A stretch of 64,000 nt of DNA from Streptomyces sp. HNM0575 (GTDB lineage: Bacteria > Actinomycetota > Actinomycetes > Streptomycetales > Streptomycetaceae), in contig NZ_JAASAG010000004.1 of assembly GCF_012726265.1 (NCBI RefSeq), positions 62,001 to 126,000 of the forward strand, read 5' to 3'. Below, piece after piece: positions 47,670-57,900 of the stretch. The notes below the pieces were generated by a model. It ran no database searches, was not told the DNA's origin, and saw only the letters and a list, made by a program, of their open reading frames with translations. Within the stretch, counting starts at the first letter, position 1. Each line of letters opens with the position of its first letter. A program made the position numbers and the translations under genes.

Positions 47670-49010
47670 TCAGTCGGCGGTGGTGCTGAGCACCGGCCGC
47701 GGGGCGTCGCCGGGGAAGGTGTGCGCGAGCAGCGAGTCGAGGATCTCTCCGGCGCGAACGGCCGTGTGCGACAGCAGAGTCGAGGTGATCCCGTGGGTGT
47801 GCTCGGTGCTGCCCTGGACGTAGATGCCCGCCGAGACGGAGTCCGCCACGCGCACCCTGTGGTCGCGGCCGACCTCGAGGCTGTCCTCCTCGTCGCGCAG
47901 GCACAGCTTGTCGGCCTTGCCCAGCAGTTCGCCGGGGTCGGGGGGCTGGTATCCGGTGGCGTACACCAGGAGGTCGGCGTCGAGTCGCTGAAGCTCCCCG
48001 GTGGGCAGATGCTCCACGGTGATCCTCAGCCCGTCCGGCTGAGACACCACGCGTCTGAGTCTGGAGACGTTCAGGAAGCGCAGGCGTCTTATGCCCTGCA
48101 CCTGCTCCTGGTACTGGGCCCGGTACAGGGCGTCTATCAACTCCAGGTCGACGGCCGAGTAGTTGGTGGAGCGGTGATAGTCCATCAGCGACTGCTTGAC
48201 CTCGGGCGGCGACCGGTAGAAGACGTCGACGCCCTCCGGGTCGAAGACCCTGTTGGCGAAGGGCGAGTCGTCGGCCGGGGTGTAGCCGTACTTGGCGAAG
48301 ACCGCGCAGATCTCCGTCTCCGGCAGCTTGCGGTGCAGATAGGCCACCGCCTCGGCGGCGCTCTGTCCCGCGCCCAGCACCACCACGCGGCGCGTCGGAC
48401 GGCCCGCCCACTCCTCGACGTTGGGCACCAGGTCCCGGTTGTGCCATATCCGGTCCGAGACCTCCGCGCCGTTGGGGACGCGGGGAGTCATGCCGGTGGC
48501 CAGACAGAGGTGCCGGGCACGGCGTACGAGCCCTCCGCCGTCCGGCGTGCGGCTGCTCACGTCGAAGTAGCGCACCTCCGTGCCCTCGAACACCGGCTCC
48601 ACGCCGACGACTTCGTGTCCGTAGTCCACCTGGCCGGCCAGGCGCCCGGCGGCCCACTCGAAGTAGTCGTGGAACTCTATGCGCAGCGGGAAGAGCGTCT
48701 TCTGGTTGAGGAAGTCGACCAGCCGTCCCCGTTCTTTGAGGTAGCACAGGAAGCTGAACCCGCTCGTGGGGTCCCGCATGGTGACCAGGTCCTTGAGAAA
48801 CGAGACCTGCATGGTCGCGTCGTCGATCAGCATCCCCCGGTGCCAGCCGAAGCGGGGCTGCTTCTCCCAGAAGGCGGCCCTGAGCTGCCGGTCGGTGCCG
48901 ACGCGGCCGTTGTGCTCCGCGATGGCAATGGCGAGGGCCAGATTGGACGGCCCGAAGCCGATCCCCAGCACGTCGTAGGTGTCTTCCGTTTCGCGGCGGA
49001 CTCGATTCAC
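47670..49010 (-). CDS. L-ornithine/L-lysine N-hydroxylase (siderophore monooxygenase)
   Basis: A 446-residue flavin N-monooxygenase. The FAD site is VLGIGFGPSNLALAIA (residues about 14-29), the NADPH site VVVLGAGQSAAEAVAYL (about 210-226), and the C-terminal LLVYATGYQPP closes the family pattern. It hydroxylates the side-chain amine of ornithine (or lysine) to build a hydroxamate. Pairing with a divergent formyltransferase indicates N5-formyl-N5-hydroxyornithine, as in coelichelin. The start is GTG 49010, with an iron box 36 bp upstream. Confidence 0.94.
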   Translation of the reverse strand: MNRVRRETEDTYDVLGIGFGPSNLALAIAIAEHNGRVGTDRQLRAAFWEKQPRFGWHRGMLIDDATMQVSFLKDLVTMRDPTSGFSFLCYLKERGRLVDFLNQKTLFPLRIEFHDYFEWAAGRLAGQVDYGHEVVGVEPVFEGTEVRYFDVSSRTPDGGGLVRRARHLCLATGMTPRVPNGAEVSDRIWHNRDLVPNVEEWAGRPTRRVVVLGAGQSAAEAVAYLHRKLPETEICAVFAKYGYTPADDSPFANRVFDPEGVDVFYRSPPEVKQSLMDYHRSTNYSAVDLELIDALYRAQYQEQVQGIRRLRFLNVSRLRRVVSQPDGLRITVEHLPTGELQRLDADLLVYATGYQPPDPGELLGKADKLCLRDEEDSLEVGRDHRVRVADSVSAGIYVQGSTEHTHGITSTLLSHTAVRAGEILDSLLAHTFPGDAPRPVLSTTAD

Positions 49011-49045
49011 CGCAGCATCGCCTCCCTAGCCGACCCGATCCTAGG

Positions 49046-49064
49046 TAAGGTTAGCCTTACTTTA
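49046..49064. promoter_or_regulatory. Iron box between the hydroxylase and formyltransferase genes
   Basis: TAAGGTTAGCCTTACTTTA differs by one base from the dhb operon box. It is placed to control both divergent units. Confidence 0.85.
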
Positions 49065-49215
49065 CATAGCGGTGCGGGCTTCGCCGCTGCCAGTGGCCCC
49101 GCACCGCGCGGGAGTTGACGTCCGCCGTGCCGGCGGGCCTCCGCGGGCGGAGGCCGGGCGACGTCACGGAGCCGGCCGGAGACCGTCGAAGACTCAACAG
49201 TGGAGAGGCGACAAG

Positions 49216-50175
49216 ATGCGGGTTGCCATGTTCGGCTACCAGACCTGGGGTCATCGCACGCTCAAGGCGCTGCTGGATTCCCGGCACGAGGTCGTCCTCG
49301 TGGTGACCCACCCCAAGAGCGACCACGTCTACGAGAAGATCTGGGGCGACTCGGTGGCCGATCTCGCCGAGGAGCACGGGGTGCCCGTACTGCTGCGGAA
49401 CCGGCCCGACGACGAGGAGCTGCTCACCGCTCTCAAGGAAGCGGCGCCCGACCTGATCGTCGCCAACAACTGGCGCACCTGGCTGCCCCCGGAGATCTAC
49501 GACCTGCCCCCGCACGGCACCCTCAACGTGCACGATTCGCTGCTGCCCGCCTACGCCGGCTTCTCTCCGCTGATCTGGGCGCTGATCAACGGCGAGCCCG
49601 AGGTGGGGGTGACCGCCCACCGGATGAATCCCCAACTGGACGCCGGCGACGTGCTGTTGCAGCGGGCCGTGGACGTCGGGCCGGAGGACACCGCCACCGA
49701 CCTCTTCCACCGCACGGTGGATCTGATCGCTCCCCTCGTGGCCGATTCGCTGGAGCTGATCGACTCCGGCATGGCCGAGTGGACGCCCCAGAACAGGTCC
49801 AAGGCGTCCTTCTTCCACAAGCGTTCGCTGGAGGACAGCCGCATCGACTGGACCTGGCCCGCCGAGGACCTCGCCCGGCTCGTGCGCGCCCAGTCCGACC
49901 CGTATCCGAACGCATACTGCTACCACCGGGGCGAGCGGCTGCGCATAGTAGAGGCCGGTGTCTCCCGGGCGAACTACGGCGGAACCCCCGGGCGCATCTT
50001 CTACCCCGAGGGCGACGGCGTGGTGATCGTCGCCGGAGCCGGGTCCCGGCGCGGCAGGAGCCCCGGACTGCTGCTGCGGAAGGTGCGCACCGACGACGGC
50101 CGCGACTGGGCGGCGACCGAGTACTTCACGTCGATGGGCGGCTATCTCACCAGCCACGCCGGCACCGGCAGATGA
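49216..50175 (+). CDS. N-hydroxyornithine formyltransferase-like protein (CchA type)
   Basis: A 319-residue member of the methionyl-tRNA formyltransferase superfamily. The catalytic triad is visible as N104 and H106 (LNVHDSLLP) and D142 (LDAGDV). It uses formyl-tetrahydrofolate. In siderophore clusters (CchA of coelichelin) this enzyme formylates hydroxyornithine. The ATG at 49216 follows GGAGAGG. It is the first gene of a plus-strand unit with two FecCD permeases and sits opposite the N-hydroxylase across a shared iron box. Confidence 0.92.
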   Translation: MRVAMFGYQTWGHRTLKALLDSRHEVVLVVTHPKSDHVYEKIWGDSVADLAEEHGVPVLLRNRPDDEELLTALKEAAPDLIVANNWRTWLPPEIYDLPPHGTLNVHDSLLPAYAGFSPLIWALINGEPEVGVTAHRMNPQLDAGDVLLQRAVDVGPEDTATDLFHRTVDLIAPLVADSLELIDSGMAEWTPQNRSKASFFHKRSLEDSRIDWTWPAEDLARLVRAQSDPYPNAYCYHRGERLRIVEAGVSRANYGGTPGRIFYPEGDGVVIVAGAGSRRGRSPGLLLRKVRTDDGRDWAATEYFTSMGGYLTSHAGTGR

Positions 50176-50185
50176 GCGCGCGCCC

Positions 50186-51244
50186 GTGAGCCCTTCCACA
50201 GAGGTCTCCCCCGCGACGGGCACGTCCGCCCGCCTTCCGGAACGGACCCGCACGCTGCTGCGCGGCGGCGGCCTGGTGGCCATCGGCGGTGTCCTGTTGC
50301 TGCTGGTGCTGCTCAGCACCTGGATCGGAGCCAAGGACACCTCGCTGCTCCAGGTGTGGTCCGCGCTGTGGACAGACGACGGCTCCTACAGCACCGGGAT
50401 CATCCGTGAACTCCGGCTGCCGCGCACGGTGGTCGGTCTGATGGTGGGCGCCGGACTCGGTGCCGCGGGCGCGGTGATGCAGGCGCTCACCCGCAATCCT
50501 CTGGCCGATCCAGGACTTCTGGGCGTCAACGCGGGCGCCTCGGTCTCGGTGGTCTTCGGCATGGGCGTGGTGGGGCTCGCCTCCTTCACCTCGCTGGTGT
50601 GGTTCTCCTTCGTGGGGGCGGCGGCCGTCACCGTGCTCGTGTACTTGCTGGGTGCCTCGGGGCGGGCGGGGCCCACACCGGTGAGGCTGGCCCTGGCGGG
50701 CGCCGCCGTCAGCGCCAGCCTCACCGGGATGATCGCCGGTCTGACCGTCTTCGACCTGGCGACGTACGACTACCTGCGCTTCTGGATGGTCGGCTCGCTG
50801 GCCGGACGGAAGCCCGAACTGGTGCTGGAACTGCTGCCGTTCGTGGTGTGCGGGCTGGTCATCGCGATGCTGCTGGCCAGGCCCCTCAACTCCCTCGCCC
50901 TGGGCGAGGAACTGGGCCGCGCCCTCGGCACCAGGCCGGCCCGTACGCGGCTGCTGGGGCTGGTCGCGGTGACCCTGCTGTGCGGTTCGGCGACCGCCGC
51001 CGCCGGGCCGATCGGCTTCGTGGGCCTCGTCGTGCCGCTCGTGGCGCGCTGGCTGACGGGACCCGATCTGCGCTGGGTCGTTCCCTACTCCGTCCTGCTG
51101 GCGCCGGTGCTGCTCCTGACGTCCGACATCCTGGGCCGAGTGGTGCTGCCCCACGGGGAGTTGGAGGTGGGCGCGGTGACGGCGCTGGTGGGCGCCCCGG
51201 TGTTCATCGCCATGGTGCGGCGCCGTAAGGAGATCTCGCTGTGA
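50186..51244 (+). CDS. FecCD-family ferric-siderophore ABC permease (first)
   Basis: A 352-residue integral membrane permease with about nine or ten helices. The family motif is RLPRTVVGLMVGAGLGAAGAVMQALTRNPLADPGLLG (residues about 72-108), and GPIGFVGLVVPLVARWL follows in the coupling region. It imports ferric siderophore together with the second permease and an ATPase that is not in the window. The GTG at 50186 lies 10 bp after the formyltransferase. It overlaps the next gene by 4 bp (GTGA). Confidence 0.95.
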   Translation: MSPSTEVSPATGTSARLPERTRTLLRGGGLVAIGGVLLLLVLLSTWIGAKDTSLLQVWSALWTDDGSYSTGIIRELRLPRTVVGLMVGAGLGAAGAVMQALTRNPLADPGLLGVNAGASVSVVFGMGVVGLASFTSLVWFSFVGAAAVTVLVYLLGASGRAGPTPVRLALAGAAVSASLTGMIAGLTVFDLATYDYLRFWMVGSLAGRKPELVLELLPFVVCGLVIAMLLARPLNSLALGEELGRALGTRPARTRLLGLVAVTLLCGSATAAAGPIGFVGLVVPLVARWLTGPDLRWVVPYSVLLAPVLLLTSDILGRVVLPHGELEVGAVTALVGAPVFIAMVRRRKEISL

Positions 51245-52425
51245 CGGCCGCCGAGAAGCCACCGGCCGGCGCACCGGGCGTCACCTCCTCCGGTACGCGC
51301 CCGCCCTCCGGTACGCGCCCGTCCTCCGGTGCGCGCCCCGTGTTCCTGGGCTCCGGCCGGATCGGCTTCCGTCTGCATCCGAGGACCGTGAAGGTCAGCC
51401 TGCTGGCTTTGCTGGTCTCGGCTCTGCTGCTGGCGGCCGGTCTCTGCATGGGGGCCTATCAGGTCTCCCCCGGCGACGTGGCACGCGCCGTGTTCTTCGG
51501 CACCGGGGAGCGTCTGGCCGTCTTCTTCGTCAACCAGGAACGCCTTCCCCAGGCCCTGTTGGCGATCCTGGTCGGCTGCGCCCTGGGCGTGAGCGGGGCC
51601 GTCTTCCAGAGCATCTCCCGCAATCCGCTCGCCAGTCCCGACGTGATCGGCTTCAACTCGGGCGCGGCCACCGGGGCCATCGCGGTGATCGTCGTGGCGG
51701 GGGACGGGGCGGCACCGGTGGCCCTGGGCGCGATCACCGGGGGGCTGGTGACGGCCGCCGTGGTGTTCCTGCTCGCGTCCAAGGGCGGTCTGCACGGGGT
51801 GCGGATAGTCCTGATCGGACTGGGCGTGACGGCCATGCTGGGGTCGGTCAACTCCTACCTGCTCACCAGAGCCGCCCTCAACAACGCGCAGAGCGCCCAT
51901 GTCTGGATGATCGGCACGCTCAACGGCCGTACGTGGGGCTCGGTCCAGGCGATGGCGATCGCGCTGTGCGTGCTGCTTCCCGCGGCGGCCTTCCTGGGAC
52001 GTCAGCTCCGGATGCTGGAGCTGGGCGACGAACTCGCCGCGGGGCTGGGGGTTCCGGTGGGCAGGGCGCGGATCGCGCTCACGCTGATCGGCATCGGCCT
52101 GTGCGGCATGGCCGTGGCCAGTGCGGGACCGGTGCCGTTCATCGCCCTGGCGGCTCCCCAGGTCGCGGCCCTGCTCGCTCGTCCGCCGGGCGTGAGCCTG
52201 CTGGCGGCCGGTGCCGTGGGGGCCGCACTGCTGTCGGCCGCACACCTGCTGTCCGGTCAGTTCTTCCTGATCGGCGCCTGGGTGGGCGAGCGGGTCCCCT
52301 GGCTCGCCGTGGTCGACGAGAGCCGGCGCAACAGCCAGCTGCCGGTGGGCGTCACCACCGCGGTCCTCGGGGGTGTCTATCTGGCGTGGGTGCTCTTCCG
52401 CAGGCGGGGAACGGGGCGCGCCTGA
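51241..52425 (+). CDS. FecCD-family ferric-siderophore ABC permease (second)
   Basis: A 394-residue permease partner. It has a 45-residue Pro/Ser-rich N-terminal extension with a repeated SGTRP motif, then the FecCD fold ([38 protein letters not shown]). The start GTG 51241 overlaps the first permease. Neither the ATPase nor the binding lipoprotein is encoded nearby within the window; they are probably downstream of the NRPS or supplied elsewhere. Confidence 0.95.
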   Translation: MTAAEKPPAGAPGVTSSGTRPPSGTRPSSGARPVFLGSGRIGFRLHPRTVKVSLLALLVSALLLAAGLCMGAYQVSPGDVARAVFFGTGERLAVFFVNQERLPQALLAILVGCALGVSGAVFQSISRNPLASPDVIGFNSGAATGAIAVIVVAGDGAAPVALGAITGGLVTAAVVFLLASKGGLHGVRIVLIGLGVTAMLGSVNSYLLTRAALNNAQSAHVWMIGTLNGRTWGSVQAMAIALCVLLPAAAFLGRQLRMLELGDELAAGLGVPVGRARIALTLIGIGLCGMAVASAGPVPFIALAAPQVAALLARPPGVSLLAAGAVGAALLSAAHLLSGQFFLIGAWVGERVPWLAVVDESRRNSQLPVGVTTAVLGGVYLAWVLFRRRGTGRA

Positions 52426-52511
52426 ACGACCGGCCACCCGAGGACCGGAGGGGGTCTGTCCCGGAGGACCGTCCCAACTGCCCGCCGCTGGGCTTGTTCT
52501 GGGAACTGAGA

Positions 52512-52530
52512 TAAGGCTAGCCTTACCTAA
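52512..52530 (+). promoter_or_regulatory. Iron box upstream of mbtH
   Basis: TAAGGCTAGCCTTACCTAA matches 15 of 19 consensus positions, 17 bp before the mbtH start. It probably drives mbtH, the multicopper oxidase and perhaps the NRPS. Confidence 0.85.
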
Positions 52531-52546
52531 CCTTGAGGAGGATGTT

Positions 52547-52765
52547 GTGACCAACCCATTCGAGGACGAGGACGGCACCTACCTGGTGCTCGTCAACGAC
52601 GAAGGACAGCACTCCCTTTGGCCCGCGTTCGCCGAGGTGCCCGCCGGCTGGAGCGTGGCGCACCCGGAGGACACCCGGCAGGCGTGCCTGGAGTACGTCG
52701 AGCGGAACTGGACCGACCTGCGTCCCAAGAGCCTCATAGAGAGCATGGCTTCGGACCCGTCATGA
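52547..52765 (+). CDS. MbtH-family NRPS chaperone
   Basis: A 72-residue protein with the diagnostic MbtH pattern: [19 protein letters not shown] and the C-terminal [10 protein letters not shown]. MbtH proteins bind adenylation domains and are needed for their solubility or activity, here presumably the NRPS starting at 54921. The GTG at 52547 is preceded by GAGGAG at 52535-52540. The stop overlaps the multicopper oxidase start (ATGA), an odd partner for an MbtH gene. Confidence 0.96.
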   Translation: MTNPFEDEDGTYLVLVNDEGQHSLWPAFAEVPAGWSVAHPEDTRQACLEYVERNWTDLRPKSLIESMASDPS

Positions 52766-54792
52766 ATCCTTCCTCATACCTCCGCGGCCGGGTGGGACGG
52801 CGCAGATTCATCGCCGGAGCCGGGGCCGTGGGCGGATTCGCGCTCGTGGGTTCCTCCGCTCCGGCCTCCGCTGGGCGCCCCGTACCCGCACCCTTGCGCC
52901 CGGACGCCATGACCGTCGCGCTGGGGACGCCCGTCGACCAGCTCCCCGGCGTGCGGGCCACCCCGGCGGCTCACCATCACCACGAAGCCTCTGCGTCGGG
53001 GCACGCGGCGCGTGGCGCGCAGGCCGCGAAGGATCTGGAACCCTTCGTGGACCCGTTGCCCGTCCCGCCCGTACTGCGGGGCCGCGACGGGCAGTTGACG
53101 GTCTCCATGCGCCGCGCCAGGGTGCGGCTGCACCGCGACCTGCCGTACACGCATCTGTGGACGTACGAGGGCGGGCACGTGGGGCCCACCATCGAGGTCC
53201 GGCGCGGCAACCGCCTCCGTGTGGCCTGGGAGAACGAACTGAGCGGGGACTTCCCCGTGCCGGCCGTGCGGATTCCCTTCGTACCGCCGCAGGACCCGGA
53301 CGAGCCGCTGATGTGGGACCGCCCGGGGCGGGACGGCGGCAAGCCCCGCAAGGACGTGGCGGCACTGCCCCCGTGGACGGTGGTGCACCTGCACGGCGCG
53401 TTCACCGGCGGCGGCAACGACGGCTGGGCCGAGAACGCGGTGCTGCCCGGCGCCGCGCAGCTCGCCGAATACCCCAACAGGCAGCGGGCGTGCGGTCTTT
53501 GGTACCACGACCACGCCATGCACATCACCCACCTCAACGTGGTCGCGGGGCTGGTCGCCGGGTCCTATCTGATCCGTGACGAGGAGGAGGCGGGGCTGGG
53601 GCTGCCCTCCGGGGAGCACGAGATCCCCCTGGTCTTCTTCGACCGCAATCTGGACCTGGACGGGGACGGCGCCTTCACCGGCGACCTGCTCTACAAGGGC
53701 ATCGTCGTGGCCGACGACCCCTACGAGCTGACCCGCCCCTTCACCGGGCCGTTCAACACGGTCAACGGGGTCATCTGGCCGCATCTGGACGTCGAGTCAC
53801 GCTGGTACCGCTTCCGGGCGCTGAACGCCTCCAACAACCGCCCGTATCTGCTGAAGGTCCTCGACGAGGACGGCGAGGAGCTGCCGCCCGAGGCCTTCGT
53901 GCAGATCGGGACCGACTCCGGGCTGCTGCCCCGGCCGGCGCGCATCACCGACGGCCTCCCGCTCACGCCGGGCGAACGCGCCGACGTACTCATCGACTTC
54001 TCCCGCGTGCGGGGTCAGCGGCTGCGTCTGGTGAACACCCTCCCCGAACCGGGCGCACGCCCTGACCTGATGCAGTTCCGGGTGGCCTCGCGCGCGGGAG
54101 GGGACGGCTTCGACCCGCCGGGAGTCGCCGCCCGGTCCTTCACGCCGCTCACCCGGAAGAAGACCGAGGGGGCCAGGGAACGCCTGGTGATCGTCACTCC
54201 GGTCTATCCCAAGGACCCCGAGCTGTGGGAGATGGAGGAGGTGGAGGCCCCGAAGGGCAAGCTGCCCGTCGACGGGATCGTGCAGATCCAGGACGCCGAG
54301 GGCACGGTGCGCACGTACAAGCGGGTCGCGGCCGACTTCCAGGACCCGGTGACGTTCACCGTGGCGGCCGGTTCGACCGAGAGGTGGACCTTCCTCAGCC
54401 TGGAGAAGTCCGAGGGCGCCTACCCCCACCCCATGCACCTGCACTCGGTCTCCTTCCAGGGGCTCAGCCGCGACGTCTACGACACCAGCGGCTTCGTGGC
54501 GTTCGAACTCGACGGCGGCGGCTGGGGCATGGGCACCAGGAAGCCGCTCAAGCTCAAGAAGAAGGGCGAGCTGACCGCGGCCGAGAAGGGTCCCAAGGAC
54601 GTCATCTCCCTCAAACCCAGCGAGATGGTCACCGTGGCCGCCGAGTTCGACGGCCCGGCAGGGCGGTTCATGCACCACTGCCACATCTACGAACACGAGG
54701 ACATGATGATGATGCGCCCCTTCCTCGTGCAGCCGAAGGCCGTACTGGACCTCGCACCGCACGACTCCGCGAAGCACAGCGGCCACCACTGA
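52762..54792 (+). CDS. Tat-exported multicopper oxidase
   Basis: A 676-residue multicopper oxidase of the CotA/bilirubin-oxidase/phenoxazinone-synthase kind. The signal is a twin-arginine type ([19 protein letters not shown], residues about 12-30), so it is exported folded. Copper ligands are visible: H209-L-H211, H249 and H251 (WYHDH), H556, H559 and H561 (HPMHLH), and HCH 639-641 with H645 and M650 as type-1 ligands. A His cluster (AHHHHEAS) lies near residue 73. It is translationally coupled to mbtH and under an iron box. Such enzymes oxidise phenols, catechols or Fe2+/Cu+; E. coli CueO oxidises the catecholate enterobactin. Its role in the siderophore island is inferred. Confidence 0.94.
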   Translation: MNPSSYLRGRVGRRRFIAGAGAVGGFALVGSSAPASAGRPVPAPLRPDAMTVALGTPVDQLPGVRATPAAHHHHEASASGHAARGAQAAKDLEPFVDPLPVPPVLRGRDGQLTVSMRRARVRLHRDLPYTHLWTYEGGHVGPTIEVRRGNRLRVAWENELSGDFPVPAVRIPFVPPQDPDEPLMWDRPGRDGGKPRKDVAALPPWTVVHLHGAFTGGGNDGWAENAVLPGAAQLAEYPNRQRACGLWYHDHAMHITHLNVVAGLVAGSYLIRDEEEAGLGLPSGEHEIPLVFFDRNLDLDGDGAFTGDLLYKGIVVADDPYELTRPFTGPFNTVNGVIWPHLDVESRWYRFRALNASNNRPYLLKVLDEDGEELPPEAFVQIGTDSGLLPRPARITDGLPLTPGERADVLIDFSRVRGQRLRLVNTLPEPGARPDLMQFRVASRAGGDGFDPPGVAARSFTPLTRKKTEGARERLVIVTPVYPKDPELWEMEEVEAPKGKLPVDGIVQIQDAEGTVRTYKRVAADFQDPVTFTVAAGSTERWTFLSLEKSEGAYPHPMHLHSVSFQGLSRDVYDTSGFVAFELDGGGWGMGTRKPLKLKKKGELTAAEKGPKDVISLKPSEMVTVAAEFDGPAGRFMHHCHIYEHEDMMMMRPFLVQPKAVLDLAPHDSAKHSGHH

Positions 54793-54920
54793 CCCTGACG
54801 GCACACAGCCACGCCCGCGCGACCCGCCCGGGCGGTACCAGGCATGGCATCCGCATCCCGCCGCCCCTCACCCGGACCGTCTCCGGACTCGGATGAGCCG
54901 TTTCGCCAGGAGAACTCCGC

Positions 54921-57900
54921 ATGAGCATCCGCCGTGACCGACTGCCGCTGACCGAGGCGCAGCGCGGGCTGTGGTCCGCGCAGCGACTGGATCCCGCGAG
55001 CCCGGCCCATCTCGCCGCCGAGTGCGTGGAGTTGACGGGCCCGCTGCGGCCCGGCGCGTTCACGGAGGCGATCGGGCGCACCGTGGCGGAGACCGACGGG
55101 CTCGGGGTGGGCTTCCACAGCGACGGCGAAGAGGTGTGGCAGGTGCCGCACTCCGTGGAGCCCCTGGAGACGGTACGGCTGGACCTCCGCGGCAGCGACG
55201 CCCCGCGGGCCGCGGCCGAGCACTGGATGCGCCAGGAGCGTTCCGTACCGGTGGAGTTGGAGGGCGGCAGGCTCTACCAGCACGCGCTGCTGCGCGTCGG
55301 GGAGCGGGAGTGGCTGTGGTATCACCGCTGCCACCACATCCTGCTGGACGGCTACGGCTTCCTGCGCTTCGCCGAGCGGGTGGCGGAGAACTACCGGGCC
55401 CTGGAAGCCGGAGAGGCGCCGCCCGCACCGCAGTCGGGGTCGATCCGGGACGTGATCGCCGCCGACGAGGAGTACGCGGGCTCGGCACGGGAACGGGCCG
55501 ACCGGGAGCACTGGAAGGCGCTGCTCGCCGACAGCCCGCACCCGTCGGCCCTCGGCTCCGTGCAGAGCCGAGGCCCCGCGCACGGCTTCCTGCGGCACCG
55601 GGAGACGCTGGAGCCCGAAGTAGCCGCCGGGCTGGCCGAGTCGGCGGCCACCGTGAAGGCCACCTGGCCGGAAGCGGTCTGCGCAGCCTGGGCCGTCTAT
55701 CTCACCCGCCTCACCGGAGCGGACGAGGCCGTCATCGGGATGCCGCTGATGAACCGCACCGGCGTCCTGGCGAGGGTGCCGGCGACCACCGTCAACGTCC
55801 TGCCGTTGCGCGTACGCGTCGAGCAGCGCGAGCCGCTGGGCGATCTGGTCCGGCAGGTCGTCAAGGCGCTGCGCGCCCAGCGCCGCCACCAGCGGTACCG
55901 GGGCGAGCAACTCCGGCGCGATCTGGGCCTGTTCGGGAAGGGGCGGCGGCTGTACGGGCCGCAGCTCAACATCAAGCCCTTCCCCTCCCGGCTCTCCTTC
56001 GGCTCCTGCGAGGGCCGCACGCGCTATCTGGCGGCGGGTGCCGTCGAGGACCTCACCGTGACCGTCAGCGGTCTCGGCGAGCGGGACGGCCTGGAGGTGA
56101 CGGCCGACGGCAACCCGGAGCTGTACGGCGAGGACGAGGTCGCCGCGCACGGCAGACGCTTCGCACACCTGCTGGAACGCCTCTCCCGGACGGATCCGCG
56201 GCAGCCGGCCGGGCGCCTGGTGATACCGGACGAGCCCGAACTGCGCCGCGTACTGCCCGACTTGAGCCACGCCGAGGGAGACGAGGACGGCTGGGGCCCG
56301 GAGCTGGACCTGACCCGTGGCTTCGCCGCCCAGGTACGGCGTACTCCCGGGGCCGTCGCCCTGCACAGACCCGGGCGGGAGGTGACCTACGCCCAACTCG
56401 ACGAGCAAGTCGGGGAGTTGAGCCGGGCACTGGCCGCGCGCGGTGTGGGCCGCGGAACGCTCGTGGCGGTGGCACTGCCCCGCACCGAGGCGCTGCCGGT
56501 GACGCTGCTGGCCATCGCGAGGCTGGGCGCGGGCAGCCTCCCGCTGGATCCGGAGCACCCCGAGGAGCGGGTGCGGCAGATGCTCCAGGACAGCTCGCCG
56601 CTTCTGATGGTCACCGGTCCGCGACAGGCACGGCGGCTGGAGGTGCCCACGCTGACGGTGGACGCCGAGGGCCGGGCCGAGGGGCCGACGGTGGCCTCCG
56701 CCGAAGCCGCAGCGAACGCAGCGGATGTAGTGGACGCAGCGGACGTTCCCGTCGCACCGTCGGCACCGGCCGCAACGGGCACGGCGGGTCCCCGGGACAC
56801 CTCGCACATCATCTTCACCTCCGGCTCCACCGGCCGCCCCAAGGGCGTGGTGATCCCGCGCGGTGCGATGGCCAATCTGCTGGCCGCCGCCCGGGACACC
56901 CTCCGGCTGGGGCCCGGCGACCGGATGCTGGCCGTGACCACGGTCTCCTTCGACATCGCCGCGACGGAGCTGTTCCTGCCGCTGCTCACCGGGGGTTCGG
57001 TCGTCCTCGCCGAGTCCGAGGAGGTGCGCGACCCGTTCGCGCTGGGCGCCCTGATCGAGGCGACCGCGCCGACCGTGATGCAGGCGACGCCCTCGCTGTG
57101 GCGGGTCCTGCTGGAGGCCGTGCCCGAACGGCTGCGCGGTCTGCGGATGCTGACGGCCGGGGAGGCGCTCACCCCCGAACTGGCCCGGCGGATGGCCGAG
57201 TCGGGCACCGAGCTGTTCAACCTCTACGGGCCGAGTGAGACCACCGTCTACTCCACCGGCGCCCGCCTCAGCGGCGAGGACCTGCGCGCGCCGCACGTGG
57301 GCGGGCCGCTGCGGCACACCCGCGCCCTCGTGCTGGACCGGGCCGTCACACCCGTACCGGTGGGCGTGACGGGCGAGTTGTATCTCGCGGGTGACGGCGT
57401 GGCCGACGGCTACCGGGGACGGCCCGGGCTGACGGCCGAGCGGTTCGTGGCCGACCCGTACGGACCGGCGGGCTCCCGGATGTACCGCACCGGCGACCTC
57501 GCTCGGTGGCGGCCGGACGGCACCCTGGAGGTCCTCGGCCGGGCCGACGCACAGGTGAAGATCCGCGGCCACCGCGTCGAGCCCGGCGAGGTGGAGGCCG
57601 CGCTGCTGCGTCATCCGAAGGTGCGGGAGGCGGCCGTGGCGGCCCACCCGCTGCCCGACGGGCAGCTCACCCTGGTCGCCTACCACGCCGGGAGCGCCGA
57701 CGAGACGGAGCTGCGGGACCATCTGGCGGGGCTGCTGGCCCGTCAGCTCCTTCCCGGCCACTACGTCGCGCTGCCGGAGCTGCCGCGTACGCCCAACGGA
57801 AAGACCGACCGGAAGGCCCTGCCGGACCCGCGGCCGGCGGGCTCCGGCGCTGCCACGACGCCGGGCCGTACGTCCGCTCGTACGCCCGCCACGGACACCG

